Of a DNA stretch of 64,000 bases, positions 23,445 to 41,249 are shown one piece after another. Source of the stretch: Sanderia malayensis (taxonomy: Eukaryota > Cnidaria > Scyphozoa > Semaeostomeae > Pelagiidae); NCBI GenBank assembly GCA_013076295.1, contig RQOL01000531.1, positions 2,108,001 through 2,172,000 on the forward strand, in the 5' to 3' direction. The notes beneath the pieces were generated by a model. It was not told the origin of the DNA. It worked only from the letters and a program-made list of their open reading frames with translations, and searched no databases. Every line of letters begins with the position of its first letter. The stretch's first letter is position 1. A program made the position numbers and the translations under genes.

Positions 23445-26400
23445 ATGGATCCAAACACCGTACACCGGCAATTTCTTCCTGGCTATCCAGATCCTACTGG
23501 ATGGAGTAATCTAATTTACAATTATGGCGGCCAAGCACCCGCTACAAGTCAGCTTCATGACCTGAGGGCCGAACAACAGAGGGCTATCACAGAAAGACAG
23601 CAGATATCTGGTAAGTACAATGAATGGTCGGGAACAAAGATTTAATTTTGATTGTAGATAGCATAAAATAAAGCCAGCATAGTTGGGTTTTGAACATGGC
23701 GTGGTTTTCACTCAGAACGATCTTTTTATTGACTTCAAGTTGGGAGATTTGATAATGGCGAAAATTACGAGGGAGGTGGTTTTGCTCCTCTGCTTGTTTG
23801 GTTCTGGAGGCCTGTTGTTGAGTGTTGACAAAATACACAACATAAGGAGAACAGCTTTGCGTTAAGTGCATTTGTTGTCTCACTCTTAATGTTGTCACGT
23901 CATAAAGTTTATAGATAACAAGTAAAAAATCGATGTTTGAAATGCACAGGATCCAAAAGTCAATCAAATAACATTTCCATACAGCATGAATATTATGCAG
24001 AAGACGCAAGCAACCTGCCATTCTTTCGCGTAGCCGGGAATGTTGTCGGAAAGATGGCAAAAGGGACAGAGCATGAGCAATTGAGATAAAACAGTAGGAA
24101 AATGAAATATATTTTGTCTATAGTACTCGAAAGAGGGCAGGACAAAGTGGGGGGGGGGCTGGCCCTGTGACAAGAAACACGCCCCCTTTTCTAGATTCCA
24201 TCTCTGCATTTGAAACATCATAACAAGATGGTACATATTTTATTAATATTTGTCAGTTAATTTTATAATTTTTTGCTATTTATACAATTCAGGTTAATAA
24301 AATCTTGACCCTGGTCCCCTAAGCTGCTTTGTATGAGCTTATGATATAACAAAATATTTTTTGCTGCCTTTGTAAGGTTAATTATCTAAAGATCCCATTT
24401 CGTGTTTTGAAAAATTTATTGTGCTGTGTTTTTAGATTGATTTTAGATTCCTTCAATTTTCACTGAATATCATTTCAGGACATGAAATTGTGGAGTTTTT
24501 TGCAAGGAACGTTGCTCAAGCCCCGACCAACATTCTAAATGATTGCCATTTGCAGCCTCAACCTCCTTCACAGCAGCAGGTGGATGCATCTACACCTCAC
24601 GATGTTGTCATCGATCTCGGTCTCAATGCCTGTGTTTCAAACAAAAAACCGGACAAAAGTGAATTATCTTTCATTCAAGATGCTACAGAAAGATCAAAAT
24701 TTGACAAGCGCAAGCTGAAGAGCCTCAAAGCCAGTGTAAGTCTTGTTTTTATTCACGTTTTTCATATCAACTTTGCCTGTGCTTTTGTGAGAGGTTCTTT
24801 ATAGGTGTATGTCTTGGTTTTGTGAGGTCTATTAATTATTGTTGAGATCTGTTATTTTGTTTTAGTTGAAGGCATGGTACAAAAGAACTGGTTGTGTAAC
24901 AGTTGCCCTAACATGCCTTGATGGACAAGTATTTGCTTCCGGTATGTTTATGATAACCCAGAAAATGTCAAATATTATCTTCTACTCCAGAAGTGTCTTC
25001 TTTAGTGTCACTTTCTTTAACAGCCCTAAAAGGAATCAGTTGTGGATGGCGTCTGGTAGTACAGCCACCAAGGGGCCACAAAAATGTGCCATATTAGCAG
25101 CAAGCTGCATTAACAGGGTCTTTTTATAAGATGTTTTATTGTTTTTTATTCAGGCCCTGATCATATGATGTCACTGAGTGGTAATCAAGATTTTAAGAAT
25201 ATTTTTATGAATACACTAACAAGCTATGATCAACTAAGCCGTCTTGCAGATATTGTCTCAAACTGCAATGAAGGTGATAATGTTCCAGATCCAACCATTG
25301 ATCCAGGTAGCTTCTCTTTATTTTCATTCAGAACTTGTAGCTCATTTCAAAGTATTTTGTATATGAAGAGTAGTAGGGGATATTTTTATTTCTTGTATAA
25401 TTCTTTAAACTGGGAGAGCTTTTTTCAAATTGACAGTATTAAAGCTATGAGAGTTTACTTTGAATTAAGAGTATCCAAACTTCAGGAGTTCTGTTCAGTA
25501 TTTGTACTATGATAGATTTCTTCAAACTAGCAGTGTTCAGGCTTCAAGCTAAGAGAGTTTTCTTTCAACCAGGACCTGTACGGGCTGATGACATTGATAC
25601 TGGAGGGGTAATTGAAGGAATGGAGAAAAGCCTTGAAGAATTCACTCAAGCCAATCAAAGACAATCAAAGAATAAAGGTAATTTAAGCCTCAATGATTCA
25701 AGCAGTCGTTAACTCAAAACATTTTTATTGTTGTCCTGGAGGTTCCAATTATTGGGGTTTTACTGTATATACCAGCCTTGTACAAGCATATTTCCCACAT
25801 CGCTAATGCGTCAGAGCATGATGTAAAGTTTATTTATCAATACTCCTCACTTTAATGCAGGTTTGGTTGTGGGAGAATCGGGAATTTTCGATCAAAGTTG
25901 CAAGTTCTGTCCTGAGAAGTTCACTTCCAAGCATTTTTTGAAGAAGCACATGTTTGAAGCTCACAACTCCTCCACTGAACGTTTGGCCTGTCCATTCTGC
26001 AACAAACTTTTCATGACCCGCTGGAAGTTAGACAGACACACCATCAGCCACACTGGTAAGTTGATTCTTTCTCGTAAATTCATTATACAAGGGTTTCCCT
26101 CTAGATTTTCTCATATACTTGCAACCTGAGCATTATTTTTGTGAAAATACTGAAATCTATTTTCATTGTGGTCCTGTTCATTCTCTTCTAGGTGCCAAGC
26201 CATACAATTGCATTTATTGCCCGAAAAGATTCGCTGAGAAGAACAAATTGATCACGCACGTGAAAAGCCACAAGGAAAGTTTCGTCGACCCGCAAGCCAT
26301 AGAACGACTTGTGGCATCTTTGCTACCGAAGCGCAAGACAACACACGACTGTATGGTGTGTCGTAAGTCATTCCTCTCCTCTTGGAAACTCAAGCGACAC

Positions 26401-29400
26401 GTGCGAGTTCACAGCGGCGAAAAACCGTTCAAGTGCTCTAAATGCGGCAAATCGTTCATCGAGAAAAGCAAATTGGATCAACACGAACAACTGCCGCACG
26501 ACGAGAACGGAAAGACGCGCGGTGCCGGAGAAGGAAGCGGTGGGGCGTCGACGGAGCGGAAACACTCGTGCGATAAATGCAACAAGAAGTTTATCTCGTT
26601 GTGGAAGTTGCGTCGCCATGAGCGTTTCCACACTGGTGAACGGCCCTACCAATGCGAACAGTGCGACAAGGGGTTCGTGGAGAAGAACAAACTGACTATG
26701 CATATTAAGTATTTTCACACGGATAAATCCGCGTTGGATGGCAGCGATGTCGTACTACCGCGCAAGATCAACCGCGTGAAAAAATATGAATGCGAAGACT
26801 GTCAAAAGAGGTTCACGACCCAGTGGAAACTGCGCAGGCACAGTCAGACACACAGTACTGCGAGGCCGTACCGCTGCGAGGAGTGTAAACGCGGCTTCTT
26901 GACCAAGAATAAACTCGATCTGCATAACTTCACCTTTCATTATCAGCAACAGAGCGGTCAAGAGCAGCAACAAAGTGGTAATGCAACTGAGAAACTGGGC
27001 AATGCAGGGCATGCCGTTGAAGCAGCAAGTGAAGGTAATGCACTGCTATAATGCATTAAATAATCTATCACATGTTTGTTAAGTTTTCTGAGGCAATCAT
27101 CGAGCATTTATTGTATGGGGTTTTAAATTCATGGGTTGCTTGTTTACTACTCTCTTGTCAGTGAGAGTACGAGTCGTTTAATCAAAGTATCATGGGTTGG
27201 TATGACTTGATAACTATAAGTCATGGGTCTGGAAGTGCTGATTGTTTAGTTTACTCCAGGTATCACGCACTCAAGCATTCGCTTTGTTGAGCGATTTATT
27301 TCCCTTTATTTTGGTGTGGTATAGTTAGGACATTTGTTATTTCGAGCAAATGTCAGACACATGTCAACCGCATTCAAGATTATTACCTGAAATTGATTGC
27401 AATTCACTGCACGCTTGGTTTTAACGCATTCTTTTCTAATCGGCCATGCAGATTCAATAGCCGTCACCGCTTCTGCCAGTGTAGCGAAGCAAGGTTCTTT
27501 GACGTTGCCTGAGATGGTCAATCAAACGAGTGTAATCAATACAGATCAAAGCAATCAAACAACATCAGCTGTTGTTGCGTCATCATCAATCGACAAACCT
27601 GCGGTTGATGTCTTCAGCAACAATGCCTTGGTAGTGACAGATCCATCGGTAATAGGATCAGACGTCGGCATGAATCCAGTGTCAGGGCAACAACAGGACG
27701 ATGGAACTGACCCTCAACAACAGAGGAAGACTGCGCCAAAGAGGATGCACGTGTGTGGAATCTGCGCCAAAGAGTTTGCCACTGCGTTTAGGCTCAAACG
27801 CCACGTTGCTATACACAGTGACAAGAAGCAGGCAACATACGCATGCACACTGTGCAGTAAAGACTTTGGCAGTAAAGAGGCGCTGGTTAACCATGTCGTG
27901 AACCACGGAGCTCAGCAAACCGTGCCGACTGAAAGCACGTCAAGCGGGGAGACTGCTGCAGCCAGTAAGGATGAGTTGGCTAATGACGGCCAAGCGGGTA
28001 CTCCAGGCAAGCATACGTGCTTCTACTGTGGCAAGCGTTTTATCTCGCCGTGGAAGCTGAATCGCCACCTCACTGTTCACACGGGTAACAAGCCTTACTT
28101 TTGTAAGGCGTGTGGCAAAGCGTTTGCTGAGAAGAACAAGCTGGACAGTCATCAGAAGGCGGCGCATTCGATCGACGCTGCGACTGTGCATCAGCAACCG
28201 ATGATCATGATGGTGGATGGTGGGGCGATTGAAGGCCAGTCGACGCAGGGAGTTGTATCATCGTTCAATATCATTTCAAGGAGCACAGTGCCAATTGAGC
28301 AGAGCTTCGAGAAAGATGGCGATTACGAAGATGACGGTAATGATGATGATAATGATGATGATGATGATGGTAGCAAGGCAAACATCAATTTGCAAGGTGT
28401 CGACTTGCTTGAGCATTTCATTTGTCCTGTGTGCAAGGAAATCTTCACTTCGCAAAGCGATCTCCAAGCGCATATTGTCGTATTGCATCAAGACAAGTCG
28501 CAGGGTTTCAATGCAGGCGCTACAACGATATCTGCCACTGCGCTCACCGCCGCCGCAGCGGCGAGCGAAGCGAAGAAGAGCCTGAAATATCTTTGCCAAG
28601 TGTGCAACAAGGGTTTCATCACGCCTTCCAAGCTAAAGCGGCACGGCTTTTCACACGGAAAGGAGAAGCCTTTCAAATGCAGCAAATGCAACAAGAGTTT
28701 CTCCGAGAACAACAAGTTGTTTAATCATCTGATGAAACATGATAAGCCACGAGCAGCAAGAACGGGAACGAAGAGAAATGCATCGAAAGCAGTCGCTACG
28801 GACGTGTTCCTTGGTGGAGCAGGAACAAGAGCCGGAGCCAAAGTTTCAGCAGGTGCGGGAATAGGAGCAGTGGTACCAATCAACCTGAAGTCCGTTCCTG
28901 TCTCAGGCCAACCACTCAAAGCCAAGATCGTGCCAATTGAGACCATTCTATCCTCGGGTATAAGCCTCAGTGGAAATGAAATGGCGGATTATAGAGTGGC
29001 CAGCGATGCTGCTAACATTGTTGACAGTCTTCAACACAGCAATACAGCAAGCATGGATGTTCTGGTACAACCGATCAATGCAACACCAAGTTCGATTCAG
29101 CAGATGTCAATTAAGACGAGTTTGAATTCGTCACAACCGACCGCGGTTGTTGCTGATGTCGATGTTGCGAAAAGCAACTCAGAGAAGTTCAAGTCATTGG
29201 TAGACAGGGCATTGAGCAATACGGATTTTGACGAAATTGGTAAAGGTGGTGACAATGCTACGCAGGTGCGTGGAGTCAAGGAAGTCGAAGCTGGCAGAAG
29301 CAATGCTGCTCAGGGTGAAAGAAACGAAATTAACAGACAGTCAGCATTGCATAATCGTACTGCAAATCCGGCTGGGAATATACTGCAATGTCATGTTTGC

Positions 29401-29478
29401 TCGAAGCAGTTCGACAGGAATGATGCTTTACTTATGCATATTAAAGAGCATGGTCGACGTGTCAGTGAAAACGAATAA
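23445..29478 (+). CDS. C2H2 zinc-finger protein with 17 fingers
   Basis: Eight exons (23445-23610, 24479-24735, 24866-24941, 25154-25306, 25573-25677, 25861-26055, 26192-27034, 27452-29478) join in frame to about 1,273 residues. The first 300 or so residues hold no finger and match no N-terminal domain I know. Exons 6-8 then encode 17 C2H2 fingers: two in exon 6, seven in exon 7 and eight in exon 8, counting one near the C-terminus. Many come in pairs, one finger with an F..SWKLKRH-type helix followed by one with FxEKNKLxxH, some joined by TGEKP-like linkers. A polyaspartate stretch is near 28340. It is probably a nuclear DNA-binding regulator. The target and the vertebrate orthologue are unknown. 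Confidence 0.88.
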
Positions 29479-32169
29479 AGGTGAAATTAAATAAATGTTT
29501 CACATAATAATTTTTCATCTCTTCATCGTCAGTCTTCCTCGTCTTACCTTTTCGCTATACATGTCTTCTTTGAATTCCATAATCTTCTTCGTTTTCTTAT
29601 TCTTATCAACTTATCTTCATCAATGTCCCATGTTTTCCTTTTCCTTCTGCCTTCTTCCTTTATTATTACTTTCCTTCTTCACTCCAGCGTGTTTGTCGCA
29701 TTTATTTTTCTTCATTCGTTTTCATTGGCTTCTCTCTGATTTCATTTCGGTTCTAAACTCTAAACTTCTAAACTGGCTTTTCCCTTGTTAACAATTCAGA
29801 TCATTTCTTAATTATGCATTTCATTATTTCTTTAGAAACCATTATTCTAATCAAAGGCAAGATGCTTCAAGTCCTTCAAAAGATCACTCGTTCTTAAACA
29901 ATAATATACAGCAATAAACTTTACAATTTTTGTATATCTGTAGTTGTTTTTCTCTACCTGTAATTTCTCTTTTTTCATTTTGTATCCATCTTCAAATTTA
30001 ATAAACCTTTTCTTCTCAACCTCTATATGCTTCCAATTTGAATCTTTTCCACGTACTCCTCATATTAAAGAAACTTTATCGTTATCTATTTCCCTTTTTA
30101 TTTTATAATTGACAGACAATCCGTAATTGCCTTAGTTATTATATGTTTATAAGAACAAGATATGTTTTTGTATTTTATCACTATTATTTAACAAGTAACA
30201 GCGTAGCCTTGTGGCAGCACATTGTATTGTTTAGCTGCGTTGTGTAGAGACTTTCGTCATATTTGTAATGATTTTTGGTTAATATCTATGTTGATATCGG
30301 ATGTAAAGTGAGACCTTTCTTTATAAATGATACCTCTTCCAAAGACAAAAATTACTTTCTAAGTTCTAATGGTAATATACCTGGCTTCGAAGATTTCACC
30401 TGCAGCTAAAAGGGGGCGTGGCCAGGCCACCTTCATGTGCCCACGTGCTCAGAAACTAACATGAAGGAGGAAGGCTGGCAAGAACTCAACTTCAAGAAAA
30501 CATCGCAATGTCCAATTCTGTGAGTATATATTGCAAATAACCGTAACTTATTTTACGAGTATTAATACATTAACATTTTTATTTTATGCCAAGACATATA
30601 CATGCAATTTTCAAACATTTTTGCAGGCTTGACGACCTATCAATGGCCTAGCCTGTTTTAGCCAATGTCCACCCTTGTCTGTGTCTGCCAAAATCCAGAC
30701 ATTGCATGCCTATTTGCCTCTTGAATACTCTGAAATATATCTACTTTATTTCTCTAAATTGTATTCCTTCTTCAAAGGTCCCTCATATTACTGCTTTTCT
30801 TTTTTTGTCGTTAAGGAATCCATCTTCTTCTTTTTCAATCCTGTGTTTCTTTCTTGTGGTTCCTTGCCATTGCTGTTCTTTCCTGTTGATATGATTTAGC
30901 ATTTCCAATTAACATTCTTTGGATGATTCTAATGCAATTGACGAGGATGATTGAAGAAGCTGCCTCTACTTACCAAATCTATCTTCTTTACGTATCCATC
31001 TTGTATTCCTTTTTCGATTTTCCTTGATATTGATGTTTTTCTTTGGATAGTATTCAACAATTTTCAATTGGCATCTCCTTCTTTGCAAGATGTTACTGCA
31101 CTGGATGGGGATCGTGGAAGGAGATGCCTCTTGATCGTTGGTGAATCTATCTTCTTCTTTTTCAATCCTGTGTTTCTTTCTTGAGGTTCCCTTCCATTGT
31201 TCTTCCTTTCTGTTAAAAATGTATTTATTATTTTGTTACAACTCACAATTGGAAGTACATCATATTTTTATTTTTCCTTGGCATTCGACTTTTTTTGTTA
31301 ATTAATTGATGCATTTTTCTTTATAGGTTATTTTGATTATTACTGATGCCTGAAGAGTCTCAATTCATGGTAGAGGACTTTGAGCCTGAAAGTTGTTTGT
31401 ATATATTTGGTTTTATTGGTGAGTGTTCAATTAACTATACCTGATTGCTGTTTTGTGTGATGTTAATTACCATTACCTCTTTCCTTTTCACGGCAGGGAG
31501 CGTACGGACAATGGTTTGTCCTTATGCTCGCCCTTTCGCTGTCTGCCCTATTTTTTCCTTTCTTCACTTTCCCGCAAGTTTTGATCTTGTGCTTTGATTT
31601 TGGTATTTTTCATTTGACGTCACATTAAGGAGTTTCGCAAGTCACGTGGTACATGTGTTGTACATTATTTCACAGTCCTGTATGTTGATCTTGCGTGCTG
31701 GCAATGTTTTGTTTTTGTCAAGACGTTATGCGAGTTCTATCACAGATTTTAATTAGAATCTCATATAATATAATATGACCATACTAATGAGGAGAGGATA
31801 TCCATTTTTTTAAGGATCTTCATGTGATCCTTGCAGGCCTGTAATCCCTGAGGGTTATAGCATTGCATATAGAGTTGTAACAGTGAACTGCTAGTTTCAT
31901 TCCTTTTGGAGATACAAGTTTCTAATACACGAGTTAGCACACACAAGTTAGCATTGATACTAGGCTATAATATATTGATTTTTATCAATTAAATTAATAC
32001 AAGTTTATGCAAGTTTAGGAAAAATCATTCTCTAATTTCAGTTTAAAGTCGTGATGGAAAATGTCATACTATGAATCATAAAATTCCCCTTTCTTGCAAT
32101 AAGCTATTGATTTCAAATCTTCAACTACCCTCTGAACATATCAACTACTTTTATATGTTTACAAGTGTT
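29479..32169. other. 2.7-kb region without a recognised gene
   Basis: The left end is the zinc-finger gene 3' UTR (AATAAA at 29490-29495), then pyrimidine-rich AT-rich DNA. At 30740-31215 a degenerate repeat of about 160 bp recurs: CTTTTTCAATCCTGTGTTTC appears near 30830 and again near 31155, with weaker copies near 30750 and 30985. An inverted repeat (CCACCTTCATGT / ACATGAAGGAGG) is at about 30428-30476. Open frames here lack family features. Confidence 0.5.
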
Positions 32170-38188
<6,019 letters not shown>

Positions 38189-38254
38189 GTTTTGTTTTTA
38201 CCCTTCTGTATGACGTTTGTGCAAAAAGAAGGGGTTGTGTGGATGTGTGGGTGT

Positions 38255-38675
38255 ACTCTTTTCTTTTTATAAGAATAAACTTTATAAGAATAATGAGGCT
38301 CAAAATTCGTGAAATTTAAGAAAATTTTAAGAATATTGTCAGGCTCACGATCTTGTGAAACTATTATCTTTAGCAGGCTTCTTTTCTTTTTGAATTGGTG
38401 TGTTTTTCACAGGCAATGGTTTTAAATACACTCATCCAAATTTCAATGAAAGTGTCGATAAAATCTGTGCTACAGGAATTAAGGACTTATTCTTTTAGCC
38501 ATTGTAATAGTTATGCGTTTTGGCATTGATTACAATAATAGCAGTGTATTGCCATATCCGTATTTTCTGCCGCGCTAAGAATAATATAAAGAATATTCCG
38601 GGGCTCAAAATAGAAGAAAATTAAGAATAATGAGGCTCAGTAAAAAATTAAGCATTCTTATAAAACGAAAAGAGT
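38255..38675. mobile_element. ACTCTTTTC inverted-repeat element, copy 1
   Basis: The left end ACTCTTTTCTTTTTATAAG and right end CTTATAAAACGAAAAGAGT are inverted repeats of about 25 bp. The interior repeats AAGAATAATGAGGCTCA at both sides. An inverted copy of the whole element lies at 48919-49324. It has no coding capacity. Confidence 0.8.
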
Positions 38676-39640
38676 GTATACGGTTGAGGATGCGAAAGTT
38701 TGCAGTGGAAAGTTTTCAAGATAATTCATGACAGTCTTTCGTTGATGATATACTCATCTTTCCTTCTAGCTTATTGTTGCGAGGGTTGCAGAATTTACTT
38801 TAAAGAAATATCGCAACAACACAAAATTGAAATATAATAGCTTTGGCGCAACGCCTTAGCAAAAATTTTGCGGAGCCACGCAAAAGCAATCGTCCCAAAC
38901 GGTAATTTAAGAAATTGAATGGGTTTAAATGGTGCTGCGATGGTACAAATTATTCACTTCCCTTGTAAAATTGATTTTGTACAATTTATCACTGTGCACA
39001 CTTTGAACTTCGCAGCTATCATTGTTACATAACATTGTTATACACTTCACACAACACACGTCCCATTTCCCTTGCTCAGCCAACGAACAAAATTCGCATT
39101 TCATTGGACGCCAAAAATGAGATACTTCTCCTTCGCACATTGTTGTTTAAATAAACAAAAGACGTGGATTTTATGTATAAGAGGACTGTGGATTGAATGG
39201 CAAGCAAAGCCAGGCTTATTTTTCAACGATTCATTACGTTGCGCTGGGAATAAACACTTTTTATCCTGCGTCATTTGTGTAATTCCCGTAGAACCGCAGC
39301 ACTTTGCCGCATTATGAGTGTGCGCGTCTTGAAAGATGAGAAGATGAAACAAAAATGTTCACTCTTGTCTTCCGTCACATCATATAGCTGTAAACTAGCT
39401 GAACATTGTTAAAATGAGTGCTGCTGTGATGTAAAACCAATAATCAGATCGCATTAGTGGTTTTCGCTTAGAAATAAGAAACAGAACTTTGACCTTATGA
39501 TATTCTCTTCTGCCAGTAAGCGCTGCTGTAGACTAATGGTAACTTACCTGCATACTAACCTCAAGAGCACTGGTTCAAAACCTGCTGAGGACATCTAGTT
39601 TGTGTTTTGATCAATTTGTAATTTAAATTTTCTAAAGGTG
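38676..39640. other. Intergenic, no gene recognised
   Basis: AT-rich DNA between the MITE and the minisatellite. A sequence with a tRNA B-box-like GGTTCAAAACC at about 39571-39583 is noted but does not fold as a tRNA by eye. Confidence 0.4.
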
Positions 39641-40235
39641 GGCGTGTATGCACAGTGCCATATATAGGATACTGCACAGCAGCGTAGAAGACGTTATAGT
39701 GCCTCTAATGGCCATTGCATTTGCCTTAGGGTTAGGGTTAAGGTTAGGATTAGGGCTACGTCATGCAGAGGAGAAAGGTGGTCAGCATGCGCAGTAGCAT
39801 ATATATAGGTACTGCGCAGGAGCATATGTGACGTGACGCTGGTGGATGCATTGGCCTTAGGGTTAGGGTTAGCGTTAGGGTTAGGGTTAGGTTATGCGGG
39901 AGAGAAAGGTGGTCAGTATGCGCAGTAGCATATATATAGGTACTGCGCAGGAGCATATGTGACGTGACGCTGGTGGATGCATTGGCCTTAGGGTTAGGGT
40001 TAGCGTTAGGGTTAGGGTTAGGGTTAGGGATAGGGCTACGTAATGCGGAGGAGAAAGGTGGTCAGCATGCGCAGTAGCATATATATAGTTACTGCGCAGG
40101 AGCATATGTGACTTGACGCTGGTGGATGCATTGGCCTTGGGGTTGTGGTTAGTGTTATGTTATGGTGGTCAGTATGCGCAGTGGCATATTTGTAGGTATT
40201 GCGCAGGAGCATATGTGACGTAACGCTTGTTGATG
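39640..40235. repeat. TTAGGG-containing minisatellite, about 130-bp unit
   Basis: At least four units, spaced 107 to 149 bp, each carry a TTAGGGTTAGGG-like block followed by AGGTGGTCAG.ATGCGCAGTA, GCGCAGGAGCATATGTGACG and TGGTGGATGCATTGGCCTTA. An isolated unit recurs at 40695-40835. It resembles an interstitial telomere-like satellite or a repeat-bearing element. The variable unit length comes mostly from changes in TTAGGG number. Confidence 0.85.
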
Positions 40236-40258
40236 ATTTATTGCGGAACGAAGTACCC

Positions 40259-40592
40259 GGCCTAAATTTATTGAATTAAAAAAGCGTTATAAAAATTAAC
40301 ACTTGGATGTACTGGATGATATTTATGCTCAAATTAAAGGTAAGTGACATGGTTTTGACATCCCACAAGCTGACACGGGATTGAAGTATTCCAGAACCTT
40401 ACCAATATCTGAAATTTCAATTTATGTAGCACCACACGGTTTTGCTTGCTAAAATATTTCAGTAAGCTTTTGGGATATCAAAACCCTGTCACTTACCTTT
40501 AATTAGAGCTCATAATTAGAGCTCACATATATCCAGTACATCCAAGATTTTTAGTTCCACAACTGTTTTGGTCATTTTATTAATTTAGGCCT
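40259..40592. mobile_element. Inverted-repeat MITE, copy 2 (GGCCTAAATT family), complete
   Basis: The left end GGCCTAAATTTATTGAATTA and right end TTAATTTAGGCC bracket a 334-bp hairpin-like element whose arms include CTTGGATGTACTGGAT and AATTAAAGGTAAGTGACA. It lies between the main TTAGGG array and an isolated unit. The same family is at 1-506. Confidence 0.75.
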
Positions 40593-40694
40593 GTTACATC
40601 GGTAACAAATTACCGACAATTGAAACGTTTTTTGTCATTATCGAAATTTTACTAGTATCCTCAGTATGCATATATCAACCTTGTTTACCATTAT

Positions 40695-40835
40695 TTTCCT
40701 CAGGGTTAGGGTTAGCGTTGAGTTAGGGTTAGTGTTAGAGTTAGGGTTATGGTCAGGATTAGAGTGCCATAAAGATGGGCGTGTATACGCAGTGCCAAAT
40801 ATAGGCTGCTGCGCAGGAGCATGCATGACGTGGGA
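40695..40835. repeat. Isolated TTAGGG-minisatellite unit
   Basis: GGGTTAGGGTTAGCGTTGAG and variants precede GTGTATACGCAGTGCCAAAT, then TGCGCAGGAGCATGCATGACG, matching the array at 39640-40235. Confidence 0.75.
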
Positions 40836-41249
40836 CTACATGACGTAATAATTCAACAATAATAGATTGCTGGAAATTATTTTTCCATCAAGAGAACGTG
40901 TAGTGTAGGTACGCTCACGCTCAGTTCGAAAATCAAAATAAAATTCAAATCTTTGTTGATGTGAACAAACAACACAGGAATAAATGTAGACAACTCCAGA
41001 TTAAAAAGAGAACTAAATTAAATGCAGATAATAATCAACAATTTGAAACTTGAAGTCAGAATTTTCTTTGTTGGGATTACTTTCAATATCTCCTGTTAAA
41101 TGCAATAAAATACAGCGGCTATCAGCTGTAGGATATTGCACACAAATTGTGGTCTAACCTTGGTATTGTCACCTTATTCTCTAAACACTGCGTTTCAAAG
41201 CAATGAAAGATCGTTTTCAGACCAAGTACATCATAAAAATACATGAGCA

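Noticed and set aside
27682..29303. Minus-strand frames across the zinc-finger exon
   Set aside because: Codon shadows of the long C2H2 exon.
39523..39600. tRNA-like sequence with GGTTCAAAACC B box
   Set aside because: No matching acceptor stem or anticodon arm could be drawn by eye; may be a SINE head or chance match.
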